The notes: a model not told the origin generated them from the sequence alone. Counted from the stretch's first letter, positions 1-8,202 are shown. The stretch: 40,850 nt of DNA from Planctomycetota bacterium (GCA_016179685.1 JACPCR010000114.1:1-40850), one strand, 5' to 3'. A program made the numbers and translations.

Positions 1-96
1 CCCGACGCGGCCCGCACAGCGGCCGCACTACCCCCGACGCGGCCCGCACAGCGGCCGCACTACCCCCGACGCGGCCCGCACAGCGGCCGCACTACC
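1..96. repeat. REP-like hairpin array, three 32-bp units
   Basis: Three identical head-to-tail 32-bp units fill the left edge, and the array may continue outside the window. Each unit contains GCGGCC, an 8-nt loop, GGCCGC and then ACTAC. Read on the minus strand this is GTAG followed by a G+C-rich hairpin, the layout of REP elements mobilised by RAYT (Y1-type) transposases. The last unit supplies the TAG stop of the nucleotidyltransferase gene. The same module recurs at 19473-19496 and in the 61-bp array at 31809-32102. No RAYT gene lies in the window, so the class assignment rests on structure only. Confidence 0.75.
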
Positions 97-676
97 CCCC
101 ATCTTCGTAGAACTCCTTGACCATCTCCTCGAACTGCCTCGCTCGGCGGACATCGAGTTCTCCCAAGTTCGACCATTCGTGGCGGACCCAATCGAGGTCC
201 AGCGTCCCCGGATTCGAGGCCAGAATCCCTTGGATATCTTCCTGGTCCCTGGGTCGAAAGGGGATGAGCTTGAGAATCAAGAGCCCTTCAGCGTCAGCGA
301 CCCGAACCGGCACGTCGCCGAGGTCCTCCCACCGCGCTCGGTTCAGGACCCGCTGAAAGAGCGGGACGACCGCCTTGAGCCAATCGACCCGAATTTCGCC
401 GAAATGCATCTCGAGCAGATGATCGTGCGACCATTGCCGGATCGCCTCATAAAGGTCGAATCGGAAGCCTTCCCCGGCGAGGCATTCCAGCAGGCGTGGA
501 ATTTGGACCTGGGAGATCGTGAGGAGCAGATCGACATCCCGCGTGGTCCGAATCGTTCCCCGGACCGCGCACCCGAGTCCGCCGATCAGGGCGTAATCCA
601 CCTTCTGCTCGTTCAGTACCCGGGTGATGCACTGGAGCGTCTGAAACAGTTGTTCAGGGAGTTCCGGAGGCGGCAT
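92..676 (-). CDS. AbiEii/MNT-like nucleotidyltransferase
   Basis: A 194-residue protein of the nucleotidyltransferase fold. Residues 29-50 carry a GG-containing loop followed by R-x-T-x-D-V-D, the metal-binding Asp pair of the minimal nucleotidyltransferase, AbiEii and DUF6036 families. A later L-K-L-x-P-F-R-x-R-D-x-x-D segment also fits this group. Such proteins often act as the toxin or antitoxin half of a TA or abortive-infection module by transferring nucleotides to RNA or protein. The ATG at 676 lies inside the end of the upstream 83-aa gene (23-bp overlap), so the two are probably translationally coupled. The TAG stop is formed by the GTAG of the adjoining REP-like array, so the last residues (YEDGG) may have been reshaped by that repeat. 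Confidence 0.75.
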   Translation of the reverse strand: MPPPELPEQLFQTLQCITRVLNEQKVDYALIGGLGCAVRGTIRTTRDVDLLLTISQVQIPRLLECLAGEGFRFDLYEAIRQWSHDHLLEMHFGEIRVDWLKAVVPLFQRVLNRARWEDLGDVPVRVADAEGLLILKLIPFRPRDQEDIQGILASNPGTLDLDWVRHEWSNLGELDVRRARQFEEMVKEFYEDGG

Positions 677-905
677 GCTGGGCGATGAATTGCTTCATGA
701 AACGTTGCCATTCCTCTTCGCATCGCTGGTGGTATCTGAGCTGTGCGGGGCGGCAGCCACCTGCATTCGACATTCTCTCCGCTGCCGCCAGAGCATCGAG
801 AAGCGCCCGAAAACGCTGCGCGGGCGATAGAAGCCGTTCAGCCTGTGCCTGCTGCCGAATCTGCTCGGATTCCGAAGGGAAATGGATGGGCAGTGGACTG
901 GTCAT
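654..905 (-). CDS. Small hypothetical protein, partner of nucleotidyltransferase
   Basis: An 83-residue, Gln/Glu/Arg-rich, probably all-helical protein that I do not recognise. It starts at an ATG (905) and overlaps the downstream nucleotidyltransferase by 23 bp, so the two form an operon with this gene first. By position it could be the antitoxin-like partner of the nucleotidyltransferase, but no domain supports that. There is no signal peptide or membrane segment, and no clear Shine-Dalgarno before the ATG. Confidence 0.55.
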   Translation of the reverse strand: MTSPLPIHFPSESEQIRQQAQAERLLSPAQRFRALLDALAAAERMSNAGGCRPAQLRYHQRCEEEWQRFMKQFIAQHAASGTP

Positions 906-979
906 CGCCAGGGGCCCCGGACGGTTTCATGCCTTCCCTTGACCATTGTAACGTAAACCGCGCTTCTGGGAAACAACGC

Positions 980-1270
980 AACTTCTCAATAAGTTCGGGG
1001 AGACGGCCCCGCCCGATTTCGTAACCGATGATGATTCAGCGCTTCGCGGATTTTTGCAGCGGAACGCGCCAGCGCTCCGGGGCGAAGCCCGGAAGGGCTT
1101 CGCCGCCTACGTCCGCGGCGTGTCAGCCCCGAATGGCGTAGCGGAACGCGCCAACGCTTCGTCTGTGCCCTCCAATCTCATCTCTCGGACGGAACGCTGA
1201 CGCCTTCCGCCACGAAATTCATACCTCATGGACTTGACCTGATCCTCCTCCCCGAACTTATTGAGAAGTT
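980..1270. mobile_element. MITE-like element, copy 1 (291 bp)
   Basis: Bounded by 24-bp terminal inverted repeats at 980-1003 and 1247-1270, with one mismatch; the outer part reads AACTTCTCAATAAGTT. Just inside the left end is a stretch (1007-1040) that recurs in the copies at 22014 and, inverted, at 27115-27143. No ORF of its own is credible. I see no clear target-site duplication. It fills most of the gene-free stretch 906-1308 between the small hypothetical gene and the UvrD stop codon; the rest shows nothing else. Confidence 0.75.
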
Positions 1271-1308
1271 ACCTTTTGCACCCTTGTGGGTTACAGGCTT
1301 CGCCCGCC

Positions 1309-3390
1309 TTACGAACCTTTCAGCCGCTTGCGGATAGCGTCGAGGTAAAACTGTTCCCGGGCCGACGCGTCAGCCCCATCGCCGCTCGACTCGCTGACCT
1401 TCCGCAGGAGCTGGTCCGGAATTTCACCAAGGAAACGAGACGGCAGGGTGGGCACGGGCTTGCCGAACTGTGTGCGGGTGGTAGCCATGGTCAGGACCAG
1501 CTCCTGCCGCGCGCGGGTGATGCCGACGTAGAAGAGGCGGCGCTCCTCCTCGATGAGCTCCTCGCGCTCGTCGCTGATGGACTTCTGGTGTGGCAGCATG
1601 CCGTCCTCGATGCCCAAGAGGAACACGGCCGGGAACTCGAGGCCCTTGGCGCTGTGGAGCGTGATCAGGCGCACGACGTCGGCCTGGTCCTCCTGGTCAC
1701 GGTCCGGCGACTCGTCGAGGGCCAGCTCCTCGAGCAGGCCGGACAGGCTGGGCGAAGCGGCCCGGCGCTCATAATCCGCGGCGGCCTGGACCATCTCTTC
1801 GACCACCGCCAGGCGCGCCTTGACCTCGAGGGGGTCCTTGTAGTTTTGTTCCAACTCGGCCGAGTAATCGATCTCCTCGAGCAGGGCCCTCAGGGTCTCC
1901 GCGAGGCGGCCCGACTGCACACGTGCCCGGTAACGCTGCAAGAGATCGAAAAAGGCAACCACGTGCTTTGCAGCCGAGGCGCTCAAGCCGGATATCTCCG
2001 GTGTCCGGCCCAGCGCGTCGTGGAATCGGATGCCCCGGTCCAGGCTGAATCGGTTCACCTTTTCGAGGGTGGTTTCCCCGATGCCACGTGGCGGACAGTT
2101 GATGATGCGGAACAAGGCCGCCTCATCGTCCGGATTCTGAAGGGCGGCGAGGTAGGCGGCCAGGTCCCTGACCTCCTTGCGCTCGAAGAACGACGGGCCG
2201 CCGAGAAGATGATAGGGGATGCGGGCCGCCCGGAGGCACTCCTCGATGGGCCTCGACTGCGTGTGCGTGCGGAAGAGCACCGCAAAGTCGGAGAAACGGC
2301 GGCCCGACACCTGCCGGTGTGCCAGGATGCGTGCGGCGATGCCTTCGGCCTCGGCCCGGCTGTCCGGAGCGGTCCAAAGCTCGACCGGCAGGCCGGCCCC
2401 CTGGCTCGTCCTGAGCACCTTGTCCCGGCGTCCGAGGTTGCTGCGGATGACTGCATTAGCGACTGCCAGGATGGAGGCGGTGGAGCGATAGTTCTCCTCG
2501 AGCTTGACGGCGAACGTGCCGGGGAAGTCCTTCTCGAAGCGGGCGATGTTGCCGACCTGGGCACCGCGCCAGCCGTAGATGCTCTGGTCGTCGTCCCCGA
2601 CCGCGCAGAGATTCTTGTGCTCGCGGCAGAGTTGCCGGACGAGCTGATACTGCGTCTCGTTCGTGTCCTGGAATTCGTCGATCAGCACGTAACGAAAACG
2701 CTGGCGGTAACGCTGGAGCACCTCCGGCCTCTTCTTGAAAAGCTGAAGGGTCAGCAGCAGCAGGTCGTCGAAGTCCACCGCGTTGCATCCCTTGAGCTCC
2801 TTCTGGTAACGCGGGTAGGCGAGGGCGGCGATGTCGTGAAGCGGGCCGGAAGCGGTGCGGGCGAACTGGGCCGGCGTCTTGGACTGGTTCTTGGCCCGGC
2901 TGATGGCCTGAAGCACCACGAAGGGATCGGCCTCCGTCCCCGCCACTTTCACCGCCCGGAGGGCACGCCGGACGACGCCGAGCTGATCGCCCACGTCGTA
3001 GATGGAGAATCCGGGCCGGTATCCCAGGGCGTGGATTTCTTCGCGAAGCACACGCGCACAAAAAGAATGGAACGTGCCGATCCAGAGATTCCGGCCATCC
3101 CCCTTCCGCAGGAGCGCCAGGACGCGTTGCTTCATCTCACGGGCGGCCTTGTTCGTGAAAGTGACGGCGAGAATGCTCGCGTCCGAAACGCCCTTCTGAA
3201 GAAGATGGACGATGCGGTGCGTGATGACCCGCGTCTTCCCGGTGCCCGCTCCGGCCAGCACCAAGACGGGTCCCTCCGTGCGCTGGACCGCCGCGCGTTG
3301 CTCGGGATTGAGTCCGTCGAGGCTGAACCGATGCGCAGAGACGTGTCGTCGTTGCACGGGATTCTCCAGGGCGGTCGGGGATGCCGCCAT
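1309..3390 (-). CDS. pcrA: UvrD/PcrA-type superfamily 1 DNA helicase
   Basis: ATP-dependent 3'-5' DNA helicase acting in nucleotide-excision repair, mismatch repair or clearing of stalled forks. Visible motifs, in order: Q-motif region L-N-P-E-Q-R-A-A-V; Walker A A-G-A-G-T-G-K-T near residues 46-53; D-E-F-Q-D-T (Walker B); Q-S-I-Y-G-W-R-G-A; E-E-N-Y-R-S; L-I-T-L-H-S-A-K-G-L-E-F; V-G-I-T-R-A-R. The open frame runs up to 3753, but that would bury the neighbouring DUF2752 gene, so I choose the ATG at 3390 (693 aa), just ahead of the Q-motif; family members are usually 650-750 aa. The C-terminal tail is short and lacks the long PcrA extension. Whether it is PcrA, UvrD or Rep cannot be decided from sequence alone. 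Confidence 0.9.
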   Translation of the reverse strand: MAASPTALENPVQRRHVSAHRFSLDGLNPEQRAAVQRTEGPVLVLAGAGTGKTRVITHRIVHLLQKGVSDASILAVTFTNKAAREMKQRVLALLRKGDGRNLWIGTFHSFCARVLREEIHALGYRPGFSIYDVGDQLGVVRRALRAVKVAGTEADPFVVLQAISRAKNQSKTPAQFARTASGPLHDIAALAYPRYQKELKGCNAVDFDDLLLLTLQLFKKRPEVLQRYRQRFRYVLIDEFQDTNETQYQLVRQLCREHKNLCAVGDDDQSIYGWRGAQVGNIARFEKDFPGTFAVKLEENYRSTASILAVANAVIRSNLGRRDKVLRTSQGAGLPVELWTAPDSRAEAEGIAARILAHRQVSGRRFSDFAVLFRTHTQSRPIEECLRAARIPYHLLGGPSFFERKEVRDLAAYLAALQNPDDEAALFRIINCPPRGIGETTLEKVNRFSLDRGIRFHDALGRTPEISGLSASAAKHVVAFFDLLQRYRARVQSGRLAETLRALLEEIDYSAELEQNYKDPLEVKARLAVVEEMVQAAADYERRAASPSLSGLLEELALDESPDRDQEDQADVVRLITLHSAKGLEFPAVFLLGIEDGMLPHQKSISDEREELIEEERRLFYVGITRARQELVLTMATTRTQFGKPVPTLPSRFLGEIPDQLLRKVSESSGDGADASAREQFYLDAIRKRLKGS

Positions 3391-3449
3391 GAAGCGGCCG
3401 CAGGTCCCGGCGCGGGTCAGTGTGAACCGGGGGGAGAGGCGGCGCTTCG

Positions 3450-3893
3450 CTAAGCTTTGGCGAACATCCACCAGGCGAGAACAGAGACGGCGAGGCAGGC
3501 CGGGAGAAGCCGGCTTCGGGCCAGGCGGCTGGCCCGGACGGAGGCGAGGAAACGGTTCGGCAGGAAGGCCCAGAGGGCCATCCCGATCAGGAAGGGGGGG
3601 CCGAAGAGGTGCTGGTGAAAAGCGGCCCGCAGGTCCCCTTGGCTGAGGAGCGCCAGGGAGCGCGTTATCCCGCATCCGGGGCATTCGTGTCCGGTGACTC
3701 GCCGGAACAGGCAAAGATTCGGCAGGCGCAGCACGGCGGCATGGAAGTCCCACAGACCGGCCGCGTTTCCCAGGGATACCAGGAGAAGGCCCACGAAAGC
3801 CATACGCACGAGGCGAAGCCAGGTGACAGTCTGCCCCTGACGCTCGGCAGATGTTTCGCTCTGGTCCGGCTTCTCCTCAACGAAAAAGGTCAT
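3450..3893 (-). CDS. DUF2752 membrane protein
   Basis: A 147-residue membrane protein with a DUF2752 signature: C-P-G-C-G-I-T-R-S followed by L-L-S-Q-G-D-L-R-A-A-F. Three hydrophobic helices are visible: near the N-terminus, after the Cys motif (F-G-P-P-F-L-I-G-M-A-L-W) and at the C-terminus. The start is placed at the ATG at 3893 because it overlaps the TGA of the upstream DUF4234 gene as ATGA; a longer frame to 3983 would run through that gene. The family's function is unknown. It is often paired with small membrane proteins such as the DUF4234 gene here, and the paired Cys could bind a metal. Confidence 0.8.
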   Translation of the reverse strand: MTFFVEEKPDQSETSAERQGQTVTWLRLVRMAFVGLLLVSLGNAAGLWDFHAAVLRLPNLCLFRRVTGHECPGCGITRSLALLSQGDLRAAFHQHLFGPPFLIGMALWAFLPNRFLASVRASRLARSRLLPACLAVSVLAWWMFAKA

Positions 3894-4288
3894 GGAGTGG
3901 GTGACTCGAAAAAGCGATTGATTTCGCCCTGCTGAATGGCATCGGTGACCAGGGCGAGGCCGAGGATGGTAAGGACAAGGCAAAGCGTCGACAGGGATTC
4001 ATTGGGGTGCTGGCCGAGTTTTCTCTGGATTTCCACGATCGATTGGCCCATGACATATTCGGTATAAATGTGGTAAACCCCGCACGTGATGATGCTGAGA
4101 AAAAACCAGTGCCAGAAGGAAAAGTCCGCGCGGCCCAGAAAGGCGTTCAAAACCCGAAATTTCCTCGCTTGCCAGAACAGGTTGTAAATTCCGCAGGTGA
4201 TCAGGGTCAGAACAATGTCCCATGCCACGTTGCTGCGACCTTCATCCGGATGAATGGGATAGTTCAGATGGTCTTGAAGGCCGTTCAT
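3890..4288 (-). CDS. DUF4234 membrane protein
   Basis: A 132-residue membrane protein with two copies of the DUF4234 pattern I-I/L-T-C-G-I/V-Y-x-x-F/Y (I-T-C-G-I-Y-N-L-F-W and I-T-C-G-V-Y-H-I-Y-T) and a third hydrophobic helix near the C-terminus. An AGGAA Shine-Dalgarno precedes the ATG at 4288. It ends in a 4-bp ATGA overlap with the DUF2752 gene, indicating a two-gene operon. No enzymatic motif is visible and the function is unknown. Confidence 0.8.
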   Translation of the reverse strand: MNGLQDHLNYPIHPDEGRSNVAWDIVLTLITCGIYNLFWQARKFRVLNAFLGRADFSFWHWFFLSIITCGVYHIYTEYVMGQSIVEIQRKLGQHPNESLSTLCLVLTILGLALVTDAIQQGEINRFFESPTP

Positions 4289-4580
4289 GGGTTTTCCTGT
4301 GTAACGGGGAGAGAAGGGCGCGGCCGGTCCGGCCTTTCACCGCCGTGGCCGGCGCGAAGATGAGCGGGCGCCTATCGGCCCGAGACAGACCGTATCTTAC
4401 GGCAAGGGGATCGGCAGGGTCAACGGGCAGTTGTCACCTCTTGAACGGGCAACGGCGTCTTCCCGCTAGTTAAGCTGAGATGGCTCTTAGATTTCGCCGG
4501 GTGAGGGCCGCGTGAATCGAGGAGCGATTGAAATTCCAGGACTGATGTGCGAAGCTGGAATTTTCAGCGGGAGAGGCCCC
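4289..4580. other. Divergent intergenic region
   Basis: These 292 bases separate the leftward DUF4234 operon from the rightward kinase gene and must contain both promoters. I see no convincing -35/-10 pair, operator or riboswitch. The only clear signal is the GGGAGAGG Shine-Dalgarno at about 4570-4577, just before the kinase ATG. Confidence 0.5.
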
Positions 4581-5966
4581 ATGCCCATCCAGTTCCGATG
4601 CAGCAATCCGGCCTGCCGGCAGCCCTTCACGTGCCCGGACAAGATGGCGGGTCAGAAGGCGCGCTGTCCCAAGTGCCAGACGGTGAACCAGGTACCCGCG
4701 TCCGCCGCGGCAGCGGCTTCAGGCGGCCAGATTCGACTGGGGCCCTACAAGGTCGTTCGCAAGATTGGCGAAGGCAAGATGGGGGCCGTTTACGAGGCGG
4801 TGCAGGAGGGGAGTAACCTCCGGGTGGCGCTGAAGGTTCTCCCGCAGCGGATGATGGGGGACGCGCACAGCCTGGAGCGTTTCCAGCGGGAGGCGAACGC
4901 GGCCGCAGGGCTCAAGCACCCGAACGTCATCGCCGCCTACGAGATCGGGCGAGACAAGGGCTACGTTTTTTTTTCGATGGAGTACATCGACGGGGAGAAC
5001 CTGAAGGAGCGAGTGAAGCGCGAGGGCAAGATTCGGGCTTCAGAGGCTCTGGGCATCATCCGCCACGTGGCCCAGGCGATGGACCATGCGTGGAATCACG
5101 GCAAGATCATCCACCGCGACCTGAAGCCGGACAACATCATGCTGACGCGGGAGGGTCAGGTGAAGGTGGCGGACCTGGGCCTGGCGAAGAGCACGGAGAT
5201 CGTGACGGAGGTGACGGCCCCGGGCACGGCCATCGGTTCGCCGGAATACATGGCACCGGAGCAGTTCACGAACGCCCGCGACGTGGACTGCCGGGCGGAC
5301 GTCTATTCCCTGGGCATTACCCTGTTCATCATGTTGACGGGCCGGCGACCGTACCAGGCCAAGACCGCCATCGAGTATCTGGCCCTGCACCGCGACGTGC
5401 TATTTCCGGACCCCCGGGAACTCGAGCCCGAGGTGCCGGAAAGCGTCCATCGACTGCTCCAGCGCATGTGCGCAAAGAAGCCGGAGGAGCGTTTTCAGAC
5501 CCCGAGGGAGTTGCTGTCCGAGGTGGAGCGGCTCTTGGGGATGCCCGCGGCTTCTCCGGCGGCGCAGCCCGAGTCGGCTGTCGCTTCATCGGATGAGCTG
5601 ACTTTGGCCGTGACTCCGGCGGCGGGCACCGTCTCGCCTTCGCACGCCCCGTCTCCCCCGGAGGCGGCCGCTTCGGCTCTGCCGCCGCCAGCTCCCCCAT
5701 CGGCCGCCACCCCCGTGGGCGCGCCAAAGCCGAGCGCGTCTCCCGCGCCTGCCCCGGCGTCCGCCGGTGAGGTCACCCCGCCTGCGTCATCCCCCGCCGC
5801 CGGGGTGATCGATGCCTCCCAGGAGACCCGTACGTGGGTCGAGACGGGCGGGGCCGATCGGCTCGCCCGGCAGCGACGGCGCAAACGACTGCTCCTTGCG
5901 GCTCTCGTCCTCGCGGCAGTCCTTGCGGCCGCCGCGCTCTATTTCGTCCTACGGTTCAAAGCGTAG
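4581..5966 (+). CDS. Zinc-ribbon Ser/Thr protein kinase with C-terminal TM
   Basis: A 461-residue Hanks-type kinase. Residues 7-32 hold a zinc ribbon with Cys at 7, 12, 18, 29 and 32. The kinase domain spans about 56-320: glycine loop G-E-G-K-M-G near 63-68, catalytic Lys85, H-R-D-L-K-P-D-N at 178-185, D-L-G in place of D-F-G at 198-200, and M-A-P-E at 224-227. An Ala/Pro-rich linker of about 120 residues leads to an R-R-K-R-rich stop-transfer signal and one C-terminal membrane helix, so the kinase should face the cytoplasm on a tail anchor. The ATG at 4581 is chosen for its strong GGGAGAGG; an in-frame ATG at 4512 gives 23 more residues. The zinc-ribbon spacing matches the second kinase at 33552, so they are paralogues. 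Substrates are unknown. Confidence 0.9.
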   Translation: MPIQFRCSNPACRQPFTCPDKMAGQKARCPKCQTVNQVPASAAAAASGGQIRLGPYKVVRKIGEGKMGAVYEAVQEGSNLRVALKVLPQRMMGDAHSLERFQREANAAAGLKHPNVIAAYEIGRDKGYVFFSMEYIDGENLKERVKREGKIRASEALGIIRHVAQAMDHAWNHGKIIHRDLKPDNIMLTREGQVKVADLGLAKSTEIVTEVTAPGTAIGSPEYMAPEQFTNARDVDCRADVYSLGITLFIMLTGRRPYQAKTAIEYLALHRDVLFPDPRELEPEVPESVHRLLQRMCAKKPEERFQTPRELLSEVERLLGMPAASPAAQPESAVASSDELTLAVTPAAGTVSPSHAPSPPEAAASALPPPAPPSAATPVGAPKPSASPAPAPASAGEVTPPASSPAAGVIDASQETRTWVETGGADRLARQRRRKRLLLAALVLAAVLAAAALYFVLRFKA

Positions 5967-6186
5967 GCTGTGATCCGCTCGTGTAAGCGAAGGTTCCCTC
6001 TGTAATTCCTCGCGCGATGGCCTTCCGCAAGACACTCGAGGATTCAAGCCGTGGCGGTGCGATGTCCCTGAAGAAGGACTCCAGCACCTCCGACGTCTTG
6101 ATGCCCAGCAGCGGCGGTTCGCCCTTCGCAACAGGCTCCCCAAGAGGGACACTCTTCGTAACAATACTTTCTTTCGCCGCTGACGG
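5956..6186 (-). pseudogene. Start-less 3' gene remnant (possibly DUF499-like ATPase end)
   Basis: Directly after the DprA-like TAG the same frame stays open for 76 codons to a TGA at 5956. The translation has normal composition (for example T-S-E-V-L-E-S-F-F-R-D-I-A-P and V-L-R-K-A-I-A-R-G-I-T-E-G-T-F-A-Y) but no usable ATG near its beginning. The V-L-x-x-A-I-x-x-G-I-x-x-G-x-F-x-Y pattern recalls the C-terminal region of large DUF499-type defence ATPases; that match is from memory and weak. It overlaps the last 11 bases of the convergent kinase gene. I read it as the surviving 3' end of a defence gene at the downstream edge of the island. Confidence 0.4.
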
Positions 6187-6942
6187 CTATCCTAGCTCGA
6201 CCGCCCATCGCCGGGCCAGGTCTTCAACCACCACCGGCTTTGCGCCGAGATCGAGAAGCCGCGCATTCTCCGGTAGGTCCAACGTTAGCAAGGACTTCCC
6301 GCCGTCGGTCAGGGATCGACACAGGCATTCTGTTTTCCCTTCCGGCGCGGCATAGGCGACAAAAACCTCGGTTGCGACAGCGGCCACGAACCGGTTGCGC
6401 TCCTCGGCCAGGTCCGCCTTGGCCCGGTGCTGGCGCGCTCCGAATGGCGACAAGAGAGTGACTCTCCCGCTTTCGACGCCGTTCCTGAGGGCGGCAGGCA
6501 GGCGCATGCCGTCCAGGCCGCGGGCCGGGCAGACAACGATGGGCTGTACACCCCGTAGCAGCAGGTCCAGGCACTCTTTCTCCATCGGAGTGTGAAATCC
6601 GCCGATTACGGGAATGCCGGCATCGCGCAGGGCTCGGGCCAGGTCATAGACCGCCAGAATCACCTTGCCGGGGCAACGGATTGAGCAAAACAGGCCGAGC
6701 CCTGGCTTTCGCAGAACGTATCTGTTTAGCGGGTCGACGGACGCGGCTACATAACCCATTGCCGAACAATAAATTACGAAGTCACCACGGAGGATGGGCA
6801 GTATGTGCAACTCCTTCTTCCATGCCCGCAGCTCCGTCGAATCGGCCAGGCCCCGTTCCCGGATGAGATCGCCGGTTTCGACCCACCTTACGGTCGCTTT
6901 TTTCGCTACAGCCAAATAGCCACCTCCGCATTTGCACTTCAC
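6187..6942 (-). CDS. DprA/Smf-like Rossmann-fold protein
   Basis: A 251-residue protein. From about residue 85 it matches the DprA-like Rossmann domain: G-K-V-I-L-A-V-Y-D-L-A, G-G-F-H-T-P-M-E-K-E-C-L-D, Q-P-I-V-V-C-P-A-R-G-L, L-L-S-P-F and the R-N-R-F-V-A-A-V-A motif. DprA binds single-stranded DNA and loads RecA, but stand-alone DprA-like proteins of this type are also found in phage and defence loci. The first 80 residues, starting M-K-C-K-C-G-G-G, match nothing I know and could be a replaced N-terminus. The start is GTG at 6942, overlapping the upstream DUF5131 stop as GTGA. A degraded reading frame follows the TAG. Confidence 0.7.
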   Translation of the reverse strand: MKCKCGGGYLAVAKKATVRWVETGDLIRERGLADSTELRAWKKELHILPILRGDFVIYCSAMGYVAASVDPLNRYVLRKPGLGLFCSIRCPGKVILAVYDLARALRDAGIPVIGGFHTPMEKECLDLLLRGVQPIVVCPARGLDGMRLPAALRNGVESGRVTLLSPFGARQHRAKADLAEERNRFVAAVATEVFVAYAAPEGKTECLCRSLTDGGKSLLTLDLPENARLLDLGAKPVVVEDLARRWAVELG

Positions 6943-7508
6943 TCGCTCATGGCGGGGGCCATCGGTAAGTCATCGTAGGTCCGGCCGTTCAACTCACGGC
7001 CCGTGATGTCCTTTCGCGTGCCGCCCCATTGCTTGAAGAAAAAGGCGACCTGGGCCCGGCGGCATTGCTTCAGGATCGAATCCACCCACTCGGGCTTCAT
7101 CGGCCGAGCGCCCGGCCCGGACTCCCCGCCTACGATCACCCACGCGATTCCCTCGAGGTCCAGGCCGTCCATTGGTCCCAAGAGCGGTTCGCACGACAGG
7201 AACCGCACCGAGGCGGGAACCTGGCGAAGGTCGTCGATGCGGCTGAGGACTCTCTCATTCTCCACGCTGACGCCGATCCACACGTTCTTCGACCAGGACA
7301 GTCGGCTTGCCATGTCCCGCAACCGTCGGCTGCGCTTCGTCAGCACCTGGAAGGTGTGCTGCGGGCAGGCGGCCATCGTCTCGAACACCCGCCCGATGAA
7401 CTCTTCCGGCACGTCCTCATGGAACAGATCGCTCATCGAGTTCACGAAGATCATGCGCTGCTGTTTCCATTCGATGGTCGATTGGCTGGCCATTGGCTCT
7501 CGCACCAT
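6939..7508 (-). pseudogene. DUF5131 (Gp37/Gp68-like) gene with internal deletion
   Basis: The 189-residue product matches DUF5131 through most of its length: F-V-N-S-M-S-D-L-F-H-E-D-V-P, V-L-T-K-R, V-W-I-G-V-S-V-E, S-C-E-P-L-L-G-P, V-I-V-G-G-E-S-G-P-G and F-F-F-K-Q-W-G-G. Family members begin with S-x-I-E-W followed by about 60 residues holding the three-Cys motif (T-G-C...G-C...C-Y-A). Here S-T-I-E-W is joined directly to K-Q-Q-R-M-I-F-V-N-S, so that segment is missing in frame. Without the Cys cluster it should lack its presumed iron-sulfur or zinc site. It starts one base after the DUF5615 stop (TAAATG) and overlaps the DprA-like start as GTGA. Confidence 0.75.
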
Positions 7509-7847
7509 TTACAGGTGCTCGACATGGTTGCGCATGCCCTCACGGTCCAGAACGCCATGTACGAGCAACAGGGTCTGGATAAGCTGGCCGACGCTGTACT
7601 TCTGCTCCGGGCACCAGGCAATGCCGGCGTGCTGAACTTCGGCCTGATGCAGCTCCAAAAAGTCCGTGTCGAACGTCACCAGCACGCGCTCTTCCGCCGT
7701 GGCGAAGGTTAGCTGGTCTGAATCGGGCAAGCCGCAGCGTCCGGCCTCCTGCGCGGTCAGGAGATCGACCCCATGCCGCCGAAGACCTTGGCTCGCCGGA
7801 CCGGGGAAATGTTGGTCCATGTAGAAGCGCATTGGCTCAGCCACCAC
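7509..7847 (-). CDS. DUF5615 PIN-like toxin
   Basis: A small DUF5615 (Mut7-C/PIN-like) protein of 112 residues from GTG 7847, or 107 from ATG 7832. It shows the family's Y-M-D-Q-H-F start, the G-V-D-L-L-T-A-Q-E segment and the acidic T-F-D-T-D-F-L motif that forms the PIN-like active site. DUF5615 proteins are the predicted RNase toxins partnered by DUF433 antitoxins, as here, where the DUF433 gene lies directly upstream. From the GTG the two genes overlap by 11 bp; from the ATG the gap is 4 bp. The start is undecided. Confidence 0.8.
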   Translation of the reverse strand: MVAEPMRFYMDQHFPGPASQGLRRHGVDLLTAQEAGRCGLPDSDQLTFATAEERVLVTFDTDFLELHQAEVQHAGIAWCPEQKYSVGQLIQTLLLVHGVLDREGMRNHVEHL

Positions 7848-8151
7848 GCTTCTCCCGGAGTTCCGCGGGAATCTTCGACGGGACGTTGGTCTTCACCCAC
7901 TCGGCCCACTCGTCCGACTTCTTGAACTCGTCCTCGATTTCCTGGCGGTTGTCGAAGTAATAGGTCAGTGCCGCGTAAACGTCAGCCAGCGTGATACCAG
8001 AGAACATGTCCACGATCTCGTCCGGGCTGTAGCCCCGCTGCTCGTGCCAAACCACGATGTCCTGCACGCGAATGCGAAGTCCAGCGATGCAAGCCCGGCC
8101 ACCGCAGACACCGGGAGTCTTCTCGATATGCTTGACCCGTACGGAGTCCAT
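7837..8151 (-). CDS. DUF433 antitoxin
   Basis: A 104-residue DUF433 protein with G-V-C-G-G-R-A-C-I-A-G-L-R-I-R-V, G-Y-S-P-D-E-I-V and a D-V-Y-A-A-L-T-Y-Y helix, a winged-helix DNA-binding fold used by antitoxins of DUF5615/PIN toxins. It forms a pair with the DUF5615 gene that follows. The acidic and basic C-terminal tail, E-F-K-K-S-D-E-W-A-E-W and beyond, is the probable toxin-binding part. As antitoxin it would be expected to repress its own operon. Confidence 0.8.
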   Translation of the reverse strand: MDSVRVKHIEKTPGVCGGRACIAGLRIRVQDIVVWHEQRGYSPDEIVDMFSGITLADVYAALTYYFDNRQEIEDEFKKSDEWAEWVKTNVPSKIPAELREKRGG

Positions 8152-8202
8152 TACGCTCTCCTCTCGAATGTGGAGCGGACCGCTAACCTAACAATCCCAC
8201 CA

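Noticed and set aside
1..96. CRISPR array
   Set aside because: The 32-bp units are head-to-tail without unique spacers; no cas genes.
1261..3453. 730-aa plus-strand ORF antisense to the helicase
   Set aside because: Shadow of the UvrD/PcrA gene; high GC makes the opposite strand open. All helicase motifs are on the minus strand.
4441..4480. TTGAAC...TAGTTA as kinase promoter
   Set aside because: No -10 box at acceptable spacing from the TTGAAC.
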